A stretch of 64,000 nt of DNA from Tetrapyrgos nigripes (lineage: Eukaryota; Basidiomycota; Agaricomycetes; Agaricales; Campanellaceae). Location of the stretch: assembly GCA_013368315.1 (NCBI GenBank), contig JAACJM010000267.1:46181-110180 (forward strand), given 5' to 3'. Shown here piece after piece: positions 23,213 to 34,236 of this stretch. The notes beneath the pieces were generated by a model, which was not told the origin of the DNA, searched no databases, and was given only the letters and a program-made list of their open reading frames with translations. The position numbers and the translations under genes were made by a program. Each line of letters begins with the position of its first letter. The first letter of the stretch is position 1.

Positions 23213-23406
23213 GAAGTGGAGTGTCTTGTACAATTAGCAACCGTGTATTTTAGTCTGTCTTATGTGGTTTTGTTGTATGAAAATGGTTTATTCAAAAGTC
23301 TTTCTTGTATATGAAATGTTGAACTTGCGTACTCGACTCTCAGGACATAATATACAAGTACTCAATGATCGCTCTCCAAGTGCTAACAGAGACTCTAATA
23401 AGGAGT

Positions 23407-23895
23407 GCAGAAGGGCTGCGAGAAAGAGGCTGGGAGCTACCAGACTGGGACCGGGAGATACCGAGGGCTTCAAGGAAGAGAATGGTAGCTACCAGACTGG
23501 GATCGGGAGCTACCAGAGGCTCTGATAAGGAGTGCGGGAGCTACCACACTGTTGAGTGGTAGCTACCAGAGGTTACGAGAAAGAGGTTGGGAGCTACCAG
23601 ACAGGGATTGGGAGCTACAAAGGGCTGCAAGAAGATAACGGGAGCTACCGGACTGGAGTTGGTAGCTCCCAAGGGCCGCGAGGGAGTCTATGGGAACTAC
23701 CAGAGAGAAGTGGGTAGCTACCACACCCTGCGAGGGAGTCTATGGGATCTACCACACTGGAGCTGGGAGCTACCACAGGCTGCGAAGGAGTATATGGAAG
23801 CTACCAGATTGGAGTTGGGAGCTACCACAGGCTGCGAGGATGTGTATGGAAGGTACCAAACTGGAATTGGGGGCTACCAGTTGGAGCCACCAGGG
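23407..23895. repeat. Right subterminal repeat array of KDZ giant
   Basis: About 20 loosely spaced copies of GGGAGCTACCA or GGTAGCTACCA, often followed by GACTGG, spread over some 490 bp with irregular spacing. The core matches the left array (7584-7806) and the TIRs. The ORFs that run through it are by-products of the repeat. Confidence 0.8.
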
Positions 23896-24426
23896 AGTCT
23901 CACATACATAGTTTAATCCTACGTTATGGCGTTCATTCCTCTAAGATTCCTTAATATTTAATTTTAGGTCTTACTTTCCATTGCTGCATTCCAATATGGC
24001 CAGACATACAAACCCAGATTCAGTGTATTTTTTCCAGTTGACATATAGTGGTCATCTGGTCTATTTTGAGTAACTTATGGAGTTAAATACGTCTGCTGTA
24101 TTTTTATTCATCCACCCCACCACTAAGAATTAGTTGGCATTATTGTATCAAGTCTAAAGTGAAATGGAAGAGTATAAATAACAATCTAGAAAGCAAAAAA
24201 AAAAAAAACAGCATACCAATACAATGTCAAGCATTATTTTCATTCTTTTCCCCCGCTTTTTTTGTATTTTAACAGTTGCAATAAGAACAAGTACATCGCA
24301 AGGCTGATCCACAAGCACTTGAATTTGGTGGCATAATTGTAGTAATTCTAAGGTGAAATGGAGGTTCACAAGAACTTGAATTTGGTAGCATAATTGTATT
24401 GATTCTAAGGTGAAATGAAAGAGTCT
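23896..24426. other. AT-rich subterminal DNA of KDZ giant
   Basis: No gene. Contains two extra partial copies of the TIR inner edge (ATTCTAAGGTGAAATG with AACAATCTAGAAAGCA near 24150-24200 and 24340-24360), showing repeated slippage or partial duplication at this boundary. Confidence 0.5.
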
Positions 24427-24715
24427 AAAATAACAATCTAAAAAGCAGAAAAACCGCATTTTTGAGAAAAAAAGACCCCGGACACCCTGTGACAGAGTGA
24501 CAGGAGGTGGTACCTCCCTCAGGACATTGGGAGCTCCCAGCATACACAATCTAGGGTTTATGGGAGCCTAGACACACAATACCAGGAGGCTCCCAGGGAG
24601 TGTGGGTAGCTCCCTACAGCCAGGGAGCCTCCCAGGTATTTACCTACCTTAAGGCTGAAATCTGTACAGAGAGAGTACAGCCTAAGGAGGTAGCTCCCAG
24701 GGGGTGCCTGAGGTG
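24427..24715 (-). repeat. Right terminal inverted repeat of KDZ giant
   Basis: 289 bp, complement of 5168-5455 with very few differences (one extra G near GTCCGGGG and one C/T). Followed by the target duplication TCAAAAT at 24716-24722. Confidence 0.9.
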
Positions 24716-27098
24716 TCAAAATCCAGTTTCTCTGTGAAGGAGGGTGTTTTTGCGGGTGCTAGTGTTGGACCAGAAGGAGTGATGCCGGACTTGACCAAAT
24801 TGACTGCCATTGTCGACTGGCCACAGCCAGAGGATGCTCTTAATCTGGAGTCATTCCTAGGATTGACTAGCCACTTCAGAGACCTCATCAAGGACTATGC
24901 CAAGGAGGAGAGGGCATTAAGGAGCCTGGTAAACATCCCATTACCCACACCATGCTCCAAAACAATGTATAGGACACTGAAGAGGAAGCACAAGTTGTCG
25001 GAATGGTGGACAGATGAGCATACAAAGGCTTTCATTAAGCTGAAGAAATTACTCACCTCAAAACCTATTCTCAAGTGTCCCAAGTTTGACGGCACCCCCT
25101 TCATCATCACCTCTGATGGATGTAAGGAAGGCTTTGCAGCAGTACTCTCTCAGCATTTCGAGACTGTGTTGCCAAATGGCCGCACAGTTTGGAAAGCACA
25201 TCCTATTGCATTCATGTCAAAACGCACCTCGAGGACTGAAGAGAAGTACAAACCTTTCCTCCTGGAGTTTGTGGCCCTGAAGTGTGGATTGGACAAGTTC
25301 TCGGATACCATTTGGGGATCACTAGTCGAGATCAAGACCAACTGCCAAGCACTTCGGGACGTCATCATGAACCCCAACCTAAACACTACCCACGCATGCT
25401 GGCGAGACGGTATTATTGCCCATAACATCATCGAGGTTAGGCACATACCCGGGAAAAAGAATGTTGTTGCTGATGGGTTAAGTAGGATGTGGGAGGAGAA
25501 ACCGAGGGTACCTGGTGACGGAAGCGAGTGGACTGTTAGCGAAGACTGGGAATATGCACATGGTCTGGTACAAGACGTAATGCATGTTACTGTTGACGCC
25601 GAAGGGCTGGAGTTACGCAGGCGTTTCGCTGAGGAGCTGGTGCTGTTGGAGGTTGTAGATGCCTTGAAAGGAACAACAGATGGAATGACAGTGAAACAGA
25701 GGCACCGAATGAGACATCGAGCAGAGGGGTACATGATTGATGACAGGAAGTTGTGGAAGTTGTGAGGTGGCAATAGGACCCAGGCAAGATCCAGGGTGGA
25801 ATGTATAGCACAAAGTGAGGCAGTTGAGTTGGCATACAAGGAGCACACTGAGCATGGTCATTTTGGGAGGGACACCATCAAAGTCATGTTACTAGACAAG
25901 GTGTGGAGTCCAGACCTGGATGAGTCCATATTGACTGTGATTAGCCAGTGTGCGAAGTGCAAGAATTTTGGGTGGACTCACCTACACTCCCTTATGAACC
26001 CAGTAACCCACTGACATCCCTTTGAGCTCCTTGTGGGGGATTACCTTGCTATGCCAAAAGGCAAGGCCGGATACACAACTCTAGGCGTCTGCCTTGATTC
26101 CTTCTCTCGTCACATGTGGGCATTTAAATACAAGGTGAAAGGAAGCGGAAAGACGATGGTTGAAGGCTTGTCCCAGATATTCCATGGATATATACCACCT
26201 GAGGTCTTCCAGAGTGACGGGGGTTCCCACTTTGACTGTGAAGAAGTCAGAGAGTACTGCGAACAATATGGGGTGAAAACTCATGTAGTCACACCATACT
26301 TGCGATGGATTAACGGGCTCGTTGAAGGGGGTAACAAACTGTTACTAAGCTCTCCCGGTTTAGGGGAGGATGGCTATAACGACGTAAAAACAGAAGACTT
26401 ACCACATACTTGGCCTGATTTCCTGGACGAAGCCCTCTGGATGATCAACCACCGCATCCTGAAGTCCCTACAGTTCTCACCCAAGGAACTATTGCTCGGA
26501 TCCATCATTAACACAGAACAAACTCCAGTTGAGGAGAGTTCCATGGTCCTTCACCCTAGTGCCGTGGATATACACATGTCATACGTTGCACAACAGCAAC
26601 TAGACGGGTACAATGCAATGATGCGCAATGCAGAGGGCCGGAAAAAGGCTTTTGATAAAAAAGTCCTAAAGCGGTCCCCATGGGAAGTTGTATTGCAGAA
26701 AGGTCAGCTGGTGCAGATATATTGCAGTGACTTGGATTATACCCTAAAGACTGAGCGAAAAACTGCTGCCAAAATGGTCCAGACCTTGATGTGTTGTGGA
26801 GTGGATATCCACTTCATACCGCTTGGAGAACTTGGACAGTACACCAATAGATGGGCTTTTCAGTTCGAGACGATTGAGGGAGTTCATACCAAGAGAGGGG
26901 ACAAGGCTGTACGAAGAGCAGAAGGAGGTGGAACAGAAGATGAAGGAGTTGGAAGAGAAGCAGCTTCCCATGGCTGTCAATGCTGAAGAAGCTTTGATGG
27001 AAGACGACGGGCGCAATATTAGTAATGATACTGAGGTATCGGACTTCACAGACATCGTGGGTGAGGTCTACTTTTTGGAGAGTGCATCGAATATGTAG
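24716..27098 (+). pseudogene. pol: pol (second part): RT connection, RNase H and integrase of gypsy element
   Basis: Continues the pol frame of 5167. It reads DLTKLTAIVDWPQPEDALNL and ESFLGLTSHFRDLI (RT connection), then RNase H: PFIITSDGCKEGFAAVLSQH, AFMSKRTSRTEEKYKPFLLE and RHIPGKKNVVADGLSRMW. Integrase follows after a TGA at 25763: HTEHGHFGRD with CAKCKNFGW (the H2C2 zinc domain), a TGA at 26012 (H*HPFELLVGDYLAMP), the core Asp in LGVCLDSFSRHMW and the second Asp in EVFQSDGGSHFD. The third acidic residue is probably the Glu of INGLVEGGNKLL. The C-terminal part is frameshifted around 26890 and continues, acidic, to 27098. Integrase inserts the cDNA. I see no chromodomain here. Confidence 0.85.
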
Positions 27099-27135
27099 AA
27101 GGTGGTTAGACAGCGACGAGGACGTCGCTTTGTTT

Positions 27136-27147
27136 GGAGGGGGCACA
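27136..27147 (+). other. Polypurine tract of gypsy element
   Basis: GGAGGGGGCACA sits directly before the 3' LTR start at 27148, the standard plus-strand priming site. Confidence 0.7.
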
Positions 27148-27307
27148 TGGAGTAGGAGGATAGGGGATTATGGCTCCTTTGTTTGTACTTGTTTGGCTGC
27201 AGCCTCTACCTAGATACAGCTTTGTAGTAGATAGCCGAGAGACACAGAACCACGTGCGACTCCGTGTTGGCACTCGAGTTAGGTCAGGTTCCCCTCAGCC
27301 ATCTCCA
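27148..27307 (+). repeat. 3' LTR of gypsy element
   Basis: 160 bp, TGGAGTAGGAGG to TCTCCA, about 95 percent identical to the 5' LTR at 996-1157. Confidence 0.85.
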
Positions 27308-27560
27308 ACGTAGGTACCCAGGAGCCACACAATAGGTGAGAGAACTGGAATTGCTACAGTACCTATAGAGAATGAGTACATGTTAGTATGTAGGTACTGT
27401 AGATAGATATAATCAGTAAATATGTAGTAAGTATATGAATGATTGAATACATACCCCAGGAGCCACACAATAGGTGAGACGACTGGGGTATTAGATACGA
27501 GATGGCTAGGTATATGTGAGGCAGATGTTGAACCCGGGTCTCTGTGCCTTGAATTAAGAG
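27308..27560. repeat. Repeated block, possibly SINE-like
   Basis: The block CCAGGAGCCACACAATAGGT occurs at about 27318 and 27454, each followed by GACTGG-type sequence. On the minus strand a GGTTCAACATC stretch (about 27540) resembles a tRNA-type B box. The neighbouring TAGAGAATGAGTACATGTTA at 27364 matches the DNA just left of the gypsy 5' LTR (970-990). A tRNA-derived SINE is possible but no A box was located. Confidence 0.35.
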
Positions 27561-30232
27561 ACGGTAGAAGGAAACAGATATGAATAAAATAGGAAGGAGC
27601 CCCTATCTAGGGACTCGTATTCTCGACAACGACTGCCTTTCCCGAGCCCCTATCAATGATGCAGCATGTATGGAACAGTGTAAGAAAGATCTTCTCAGTA
27701 AATTGGCAAATTTACAGCCCATGAAGCTGCATTATACACTGGCATACTCATCTACACGCTTAGAGACACTCTCTTCAATATTACAACATTCTAAGATTAT
27801 AGGTCATTTGTATCAATGTGTGTGTATTTGAGATGAAGGTGTTGGGCTGATTGCGACTGAGGATACATCTTAATGTGTGGATAATACAGGCATGGACATG
27901 GGCAGGGACATGTATGCCATATGCATATATGTATACCATTGAGTTTCCTCTAATTTTCTTCTTTTCTTCTTTAAATTTTCTTCCATTAGTATATCTTTCC
28001 CCCCTTTCATCACTGCCCACTGCCCATGGTGACCTTGAGTTTCTTTTTTGTTTCTTCATCTTCTGTCCTTCATTATTGTTCTTCTCAAATTTGTTTACTC
28101 GGAATCAACACATGCTCACACCCTTTCTTTCCCCCTTTCCCAGTTTTCCTGTTTCTTGCCTTTTTTCGTTCATTTTCGTTCTTCCAATCTTCCAGATACC
28201 TGACTCGACATCACGGAAAAGAAGAAAGAAATAAATTCTCCAGGACAGCAAACATGACAACTGACAAGGGAAAGGGACAGGGGAGGGGGGAATGGGGGAA
28301 AAGGGGGGGGTTGCTAGACTATGAGAATGGGAAAATAAAGTGTTTACTTAGGCAGTTAGTCAATGAGACACCAGGGGAGGGGTTGGTAGGGCTAAGGTTT
28401 ACTTCTGGTGATATATTGTTGGTAGATGAGGGTAGGCTGGGGAAAAGGGGGAGGGATAACGGGTAAGAGGAAATGTTGGGGGGAAGGGGTAAGGGGAAAT
28501 GTGGGAGTGTGGGGGATTTAGGCATTTATGGTGAGGAGAATGGTTTGATAATCCAAGAGGTGCATTATGACAATATGATTTAATAACTTTGAGTCTATAT
28601 AAATTATTACTGGCTGTACCCATCTATTTGTTTTCCTTTTGACCTTAAAATGTAGTTGACCACTTTTCTCACCCTTCCCTGAATTTCTTCAGGTCCAGGT
28701 CAAGGGGAAGATGTATGCATTGTTGCAATCTGCATATCACTAGTACCACTGGTACAACTGGGTGACAATGGGTTTTCTCTTCTAGTTCAACACCTATGAG
28801 CATATTAATATTAACCTTCACTGACTCTATCTACAATTACTGGTGGTAGTAATACCACAACCTACTTCATAGTCCAAACAATATTGGTCAAGGGACTCCT
28901 AGCACTCCAGAACAGGCTATCTCAAAGTATGAATACTTGCTCTTGGACCAGTACCAATTCGTTGGAGCCGTCAACGTGAAGAAAAACCTGTGTCATGCTG
29001 AGTCGCTGGGAAAAGCCTAAAAGTTCAACGAAAATGAATTATGTACGTAGACCAATGAACAGAAGTTGCGAGAGAGAGAAGTTAACTTACGTTCGTGACC
29101 ACTACACCATCAAAAAGGATTAGCCTTACTCAACTACCCCAAAGGAATATATTATATTCCACCAATCTTTGCCTCACGTTTTATTTCAACTATCCCTATG
29201 TAGCTGCAAACAAGGTTGCAGGTCAGCATGGTGCAAACTCATGCCATTACTTGTCAATGTTTGAACTGGACTAGCAATCCTGACGCACGCGCCATTACCA
29301 CCGTATTCCCTATATGACTAATTCGCTTATGTAAGACAACCAGACCAAGTTCTGGCGCGTTCCTCTGAGTCGACAACTATGATGGCGATGACCTGGGGAT
29401 AGAGAAGAGGAGGACGTGTTGGATGCACTTGCTGATTGCAATGCTGACATCAACAACTGCATTAATTGGCTCCATATAGTCTTGTAATTTGTAATTTGTT
29501 CTGTTCTGAATTTATTATATTTTTAGGCTATTTAATACTACTCACATAGTACAGTACTAGTAGGGTGGGACAACGCGCTGGTGGATATGTTGTCAGCGTA
29601 GGAAAGTGCCCAGCCTCGCTCTCACATGTACCCAAAAGTCTCTAACCCTTTCCAGCTAGTACCTTCCCTATACCTTGCCTTACCCAGCTCCCAGCTCCCT
29701 ATAAGTCCCAACTTTAACACACTTGAGGGAGATATTGCCTTATATACAAACAGATACAATATTGCTCACCAGCTTGTTGGTATTAGTAATAGCAATGTGA
29801 AGGGGACAAAACCCAAATAGGGTCAGGAAAGTCGCACGACTTTTCGAAATTTAACCTTGACCAGTCTGCCTATGACACCAGCCAGCTGACAGCCAGACTG
29901 TTACACAGTAACTCAAGCCATAGTACTAGTACTAGTACTGTTCATGTCTGAGTGCAGGTACATAAAGTGTATCATGTAGTGCCCAGAGTGCTTGTGCACC
30001 CCATGAGATGATGAGAAACACTCGCAGGCACCTTCCAGTTTTGTTGCCCTTTGATGATGGTTAAAAGTTGTGGTGAGTGATTCCTTCCAATCCTCCCTTC
30101 CATGGCTGTCACACGTCCTCAATTGGACAGAGGTTTTGAAGATATTGACCTTGGGTCAGGCATACCATTATTTGAGACTGACAAACTATGATATCATCCA
30201 TCTCATCAGCAGCACCATTGGATCTCAATTAG
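27561..30232. other. Unassigned, partly low-complexity DNA
   Basis: No convincing gene. 27940-28200 is pyrimidine-rich; 28255-28520 is strikingly purine- and G-rich (runs of G and GGGGAA), giving long but biased ORFs. 28900-29460 has the look of a decayed coding region with no intact frame. The second large inverted-repeat element begins at 30233. Confidence 0.5.
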
Positions 30233-30985
30233 TAAGTCAGCAGGTCATACAGTAGTATTACTGGAATGAAATGTTGAAAAAGGTATTTGATAATACATCT
30301 GTAAGTCACCTTGACTTACTGAAGACTTTCAATGTGACATCTTGTCACAATAAAGTATACTGTAATACATTTCGAAATTAGAGAAGTATTTCAGTGTGAC
30401 TTTTTTTGTCACAGTAAGACATTAATAATACAAGATGGAATTACAGTAGACTTTCAGTGTGACAGTAAGTCACAGTATGTTAAGCAGTAATACTGCAAGG
30501 ATATACACAGGATTTACAATGACATGAAAATTGTAACATTCTGAAAAGCAACAGTGATTTGTAGTGTATTAACAATAGATTTACAGTGTGACTTTAAGGT
30601 CACGGTAATACACCAGTAATGTAACTTGTATTAGTGGGAAATTACTGGAGTGCAAGGAATCCTTGCAAAAACGTAATTACTATGACAAGGGTATTATAGT
30701 GTGACAGGAAGGTCCCTGTAATACATTGAAAAGTCAGAAAGAATTACAGTGGACATACATAGTAGAAAAATATTCAATAATACTCCTGTAAATCAGGCAG
30801 ATTTACAGGTGATTTACAAGAGAAGGATGGCATGTTTGACACATAGCAAAGAATAGTATTTTGGACCAGAACCACTCAGCAAGGGGAGAGGTTCAATAAT
30901 TGCAAATGACGGGTCAGCAAAACAAAAGTACATTCCAGGACAATTCTATGTCCATGACAACTTTGGGAATGCACATTCAGGGTGC
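30233..30985 (+). repeat. Left terminal inverted repeat of the 16.4 kb element
   Basis: About 750 bp with five or so hairpin motifs of the form CAGTGTGAC, 4-9 bases, GTCACAGTA (for example near 30331, 30395, 30458 and 30587), each tied to GTAATAC or TTACAG. The complement is at 45912-46672. Confidence 0.85.
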
Positions 30986-31590
30986 ATGACACCTCCACAA
31001 AGTGTGGATTCCCAGTTCGTGAATGCATTCTAGGTGCATTCCAGGTGCACAACACCTGTGTGAAGTGTGGATTCCTGGTTCGTGAATACATTCTAGGTGC
31101 ATTTCAGGTGCACGACACCTCTGTGAAGTGTGGATTCCTGGTTCGTGGTGCATTCCAGTGCATGACACCTGCACAAAGTGTGGATTCCAGGTGCACAACA
31201 CCTCTGGGAAGTATGGATTCCTGGTTCATGAATGCATTCTAGACACCTCCATGAAGTGTGGATTGCTTGTGCATGAATGCATTCTAGGTGCTTTCCAGGT
31301 GCACAACACCTGTGTGAAGTGTGGATTCCTGGTGTGTGAATACATTCTAGGTGCATTCCAGGTGCCCAACACTTTCATGAAATGTGGATTCCTTGTTTGT
31401 GAATACATTCTAGGTGCATACCAGGTGCATGATACCTCCACAAAGAGTGGATTCCTGGTTTGTGGATGTCTTCTAGGTGCATTCCAGGTGCACAACACCT
31501 CCACAAAGTGTGGATTACTGGTTCGTGAATGCATTCCAGGTGCATGACACCTCCACAAAGTGTGGATTCCTAGATGCATTGCAGGTCCAC
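30986..31590. repeat. 63 bp satellite array, left (part 1)
   Basis: About ten tandem units of 63 bp with the pattern GTGGATTCCTGGTTCGTGAA, then CATTCTAGGTGCATTCCAGG and TGCACAACACCTC. Units differ by point changes and partial deletions. ORFs across it are repeat artefacts. Confidence 0.9.
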
Positions 31591-32288
31591 AACTGGGGTA
31601 AAAAGCCATCGCTTCACGTGGCAAGCTACGAGGCCTGTTCAATAAAGCCAAAATTTTACTCTTATATTGACTATGCTGCAGCTGCTGAGAGAAAGAGAGC
31701 TAAAACAACAAGAATTACGAGGTTTGTACTCGATGCGAATGCAAGCTTGAGGAGTGGAGGAATAGGCACACCCAGCACTAACCAATATTTATTGGCCAAA
31801 AGTTAGTTCAGAAAGGTCAAAATTCCGAGGGACCAGGAAACTCATTTGGAAACAAAAGGTTTTCGTGCTTCAGAAATCTATCGGAAGCGGATCCGAGCTA
31901 ATCGGATCGCTTGCTGAGGCTTCGGAAATTTAAACTTTTCGAATCCATTTTCAAGCACCAGAGATTTGATGTTTCCTAATTAACTTCTGGACACAGGATA
32001 TTGGTTACTGCTGGGTGTGAGGGTGGTGGACATTGTCAACGCTGGCAGTGAAAACGAGAGAGTCGACACGCTGCCAGCTGGCATGACGTTTGCATGACCT
32101 TGTGGTTGCTGACAGAAAGGCCTGGCGTTGATCCGAGGAAGCCGTGAACAACGTCATGGGTCTTTGATGGGTCTCGACCATGATTCCAGATGAGCGCCTA
32201 ATGAGCGCCAATGAACAGGGGTGGGAGTTTGAACCCGTGGAAAAGATCTGGGAGGTCGCTATGACATAAATTAACTCAGCCTAAAGGC
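31591..32288. mobile_element. Unclassified insertion within the satellite array
   Basis: About 700 bp of unrelated DNA interrupts a satellite unit between CACAAC and AACACC, consistent with a 3 bp AAC duplication. It begins TGGGGTAAAAAGCC and ends GGCCTCGT. The minus strand has GGGTTCAAACTCC (about 32230), resembling a tRNA B box. No coding capacity. A SINE or a small DNA element are both possible. Confidence 0.4.
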
Positions 32289-32597
32289 CTCGTAACACCT
32301 TTGTGAGGTGTGGATTCCTGGTTTGTGAATGCATTCTAGCTGCATTTCAGGTGCACGACACCTCCACAAAGTGTGGATTCCTTGTGTCAATCCATTCAGG
32401 CTGCATTCCAGGCACATGACACCTCCACAAAGCATGGATTCCTAGTGTGTGAATGCATTCTAGGTGCATTCCAGGTGCACAACACCTCCACAAAGTGTGG
32501 ATCCCTTTTGTGTGAATGGATTTGCGGTGCATGTCACCTCTGTGAAGTGTGGGTTCTTTGTGTGTGAATGCATTCTTGGTGCATTCCAGGTGCATGA
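32289..32597. repeat. 63 bp satellite array, left (part 2)
   Basis: About five units of the same satellite, in the same orientation as part 1, interrupted at 32598 by a solo LTR. Confidence 0.85.
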
Positions 32598-32909
32598 TGT
32601 TGGAATTCATATAATTAGCCACATACGCACCACTCACTTTCCACTTTACTCCATACTTACATAGCTACTTATATCATTACTTCAGACTGATCTCAGACAT
32701 TACATTGTAGTATCCACTTAGCACCACTTTGTTCTATTTACAGATTTGCTCAGCCACAGTAGTATATAGTATAAAAGCTTGTAAAATTAGATACATCATC
32801 ATGCGATTGCAGCAAGTAACTCATTCAAAGCTGCAAGCGTAATACATTCTATCAACTCCATTATGTGGTCTATAATTTTACTATGAATTACTTCATTGTA
32901 ATACCTACA
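32598..32909. mobile_element. Solo LTR (copia-like) in the satellite
   Basis: The 312 bp begin TGTTGGAATTCATATAATTA and end CCTACA. A perfect 5 bp duplication CATGA lies on both sides (32593-32597 and 32910-32914), and joining across it restores the satellite unit (GGTGCATGACACCTCC). TG...CA ends with 5 bp duplication identify an LTR left after recombination. The TGTTGGAAT start is common in Ty1/copia LTRs, so the family call is tentative. Confidence 0.8.
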
Positions 32910-33358
32910 CATGACACCTCCACGAAGTGTGGATTCCTTGTGTGTGAATACATTCTAGGTGCATTCCAGGTGTACAACACCCTGTGAAGCGTAGATTCCT
33001 GGTTTGTGAATGCATTTTAGGTGCATTCCAGGTACCTCCATGAAGTATGGATTCCATGTGTGTGAATGCATTCTAGGTGAATTTCAGGTCCATGACACCT
33101 CCACAAAGTGTGGTTTCCTTGTGCATGAATGCATTCTAGGTGCATTCCAGGTGCACAAGACCTCTGTGAAGTGTTGATTCCTGGATTGTGAATGCAAAAG
33201 AGCTTTGGGAGAAGATTATTTTGGAGATGACAAGGACAGTGAATCTGACAGTGAGGAATGATCCAGAAAATCCACACTCCATGGAGGTGTCATTCACCTG
33301 GAATCCACACTTCCCAGAGGTGTTGTGCACCTGGAATGAACCTAGAATGCATTCATGA
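32910..33358. repeat. 63 bp satellite array, left (part 3)
   Basis: About four units in the same orientation as parts 1 and 2, then about 33180-33280 of non-satellite DNA, then two units in the opposite orientation (from about 33285), ending at the chromovirus LTR. Confidence 0.75.
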
Positions 33359-33359
33359 A

Positions 33360-34236
33360 CCCTAGTACACTCAAATAAACACCCAAGTCACACACTGAGA
33401 GAGAAGATCCAAAGCAGATAGATTGAGAAGGATGTAGATGAGAAGAAAAGATAGAGGTAAATGAGTAGGCTCACTAGGCTCTACACTGTGTAGTACTATG
33501 GTAATAGCGCTAGGAACTGCACCCAAACACAAAACCGTATACAAACGTAATGAGATGAGTGTCCCGAGTAGTCAGAGTACTCAAACTCCTAGTTTACTTG
33601 TACTATAAGTACTTTTGATTGGGGTTTTTCAATGAAGTTAGCGCTTAGCACACAACACAATAAACTCTTTATCATTTGGTGGGTCTGCTATTATAACTCC
33701 CAACTCATACATATCTATCATAGTACTTAGAATGAGTTGTTTCTCCATTCGTAAGCACTTAATATTCTTGTACTGTTGTTTTCTTAGTCCTGCTAGGTAT
33801 TAACTAGCAGTTCAGGGCTCACCCTAGTCCTCTTATTCCCTTAAAAGAACGTCAAAACTGATATTATGAACCAAAATCCAAGTATGTATACTGCGATTTT
33901 GTACGGCATATCAACAGAGTGGAGATGAAGTGAACGAACTGGGGAATCAGTTACAAGAGATCTCGAGTATATATAAGAAATGCGAAGGGATGGGAAGAGT
34001 AATTAAAAATAGAATCATACCATATGGTTGAGAAATCAAGTTAAAGATAGGAACAATGGATACATGATACGAAAGATGGGACAATTGATCAACAGTTATT
34101 ATAGAGTTTGACAGGTTTTATAAAGTTCAAAGTCAGAAATATAACTGAGGAAATGCGATGGACAAATGATCAGAGAAAGGGTTCAATAGTGAAGTAAAAG
34201 AGGAAGGAGGGCAAAGAACTGTAGCAGTTTGTGACA
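33360..34236 (-). repeat. 3' LTR of the chromovirus
   Basis: On the minus strand it starts TGTCACAAACTGC at 34236, right after the polypurine tract AAAGAGGGGGTAA (34237 on). It shares CACCCAAGTCACACA, a TATATAAGAAATG TATA-box region and other blocks with the solo LTR at 38187. The far end, next to satellite DNA, is not exactly placed. Confidence 0.65.

Larger units (their letters stand above)
5168..24715. mobile_element. 19.5 kb KDZ-type DNA transposon with cargo genes, inserted in gypsy pol
   Basis: Terminal inverted repeats of about 288 bp (5168-5455 and 24427-24715) begin CACCTCAGGCACCCCC and end with the complement, differing at only a few bases. An exact 7 bp direct duplication TCAAAAT flanks them (5161-5167 and 24716-24722). 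The interrupted pol frame resumes perfectly after one TCAAAAT (SASKS then SFSVKEG). Contents in order: nested Tc1/mariner, left subterminal repeats, KDZ transposase (minus), two small paralogues (plus), SPT5-like gene (minus), foldback hairpin, small ORF, unknown multi-exon gene (plus), right subterminal repeats. The KDZ gene is the only large transposase and I infer it mobilised the element; the short Tc1 has its own ends. The element is young by TIR identity, but its transposase copy has stops and frameshifts. Confidence 0.88.
996..27307 (+). mobile_element. Full-length Ty3/gypsy LTR retrotransposon, nested host of two younger insertions
   Basis: Direct LTRs lie at 996-1157 and 27148-27307, a probable primer-binding site at 1161 and a polypurine tract ending at 27147. 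Between them are gag with a zinc knuckle, aspartic protease, reverse transcriptase, RNase H and integrase, the Ty3/gypsy order. Removing the 235 bp MITE and the 19.5 kb transposon leaves about 6.5 kb, a normal length. The LTR pair differs at roughly eight or nine positions out of 160, so the insertion is not recent. The flanks (TATGT on the left, ACGTA on the right) give at best a 4 bp duplication with one mismatch. They match the two halves of an intact sequence at about 27364-27400, which shows the pre-insertion site. All ORFs are broken, mostly by TGA at Arg positions. Confidence 0.88.

Noticed and set aside
23365..23954. Plus-strand ORFs over the right subterminal array
   Set aside because: Generated by the GGGAGCTACCAGACTGG repeat; no domain and no start context.
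27500..27560. tRNA-like sequence (GGTTCAACATC on the minus strand)
   Set aside because: Only a B-box-like segment; no cloverleaf could be drawn, so not called a tRNA, only noted as SINE-like.
28255..28520. G-rich tract as a possible G-quadruplex or telomere-like array
   Set aside because: Runs of G are irregular and show no repeat unit, so no telomere; quadruplex potential cannot be judged by eye.
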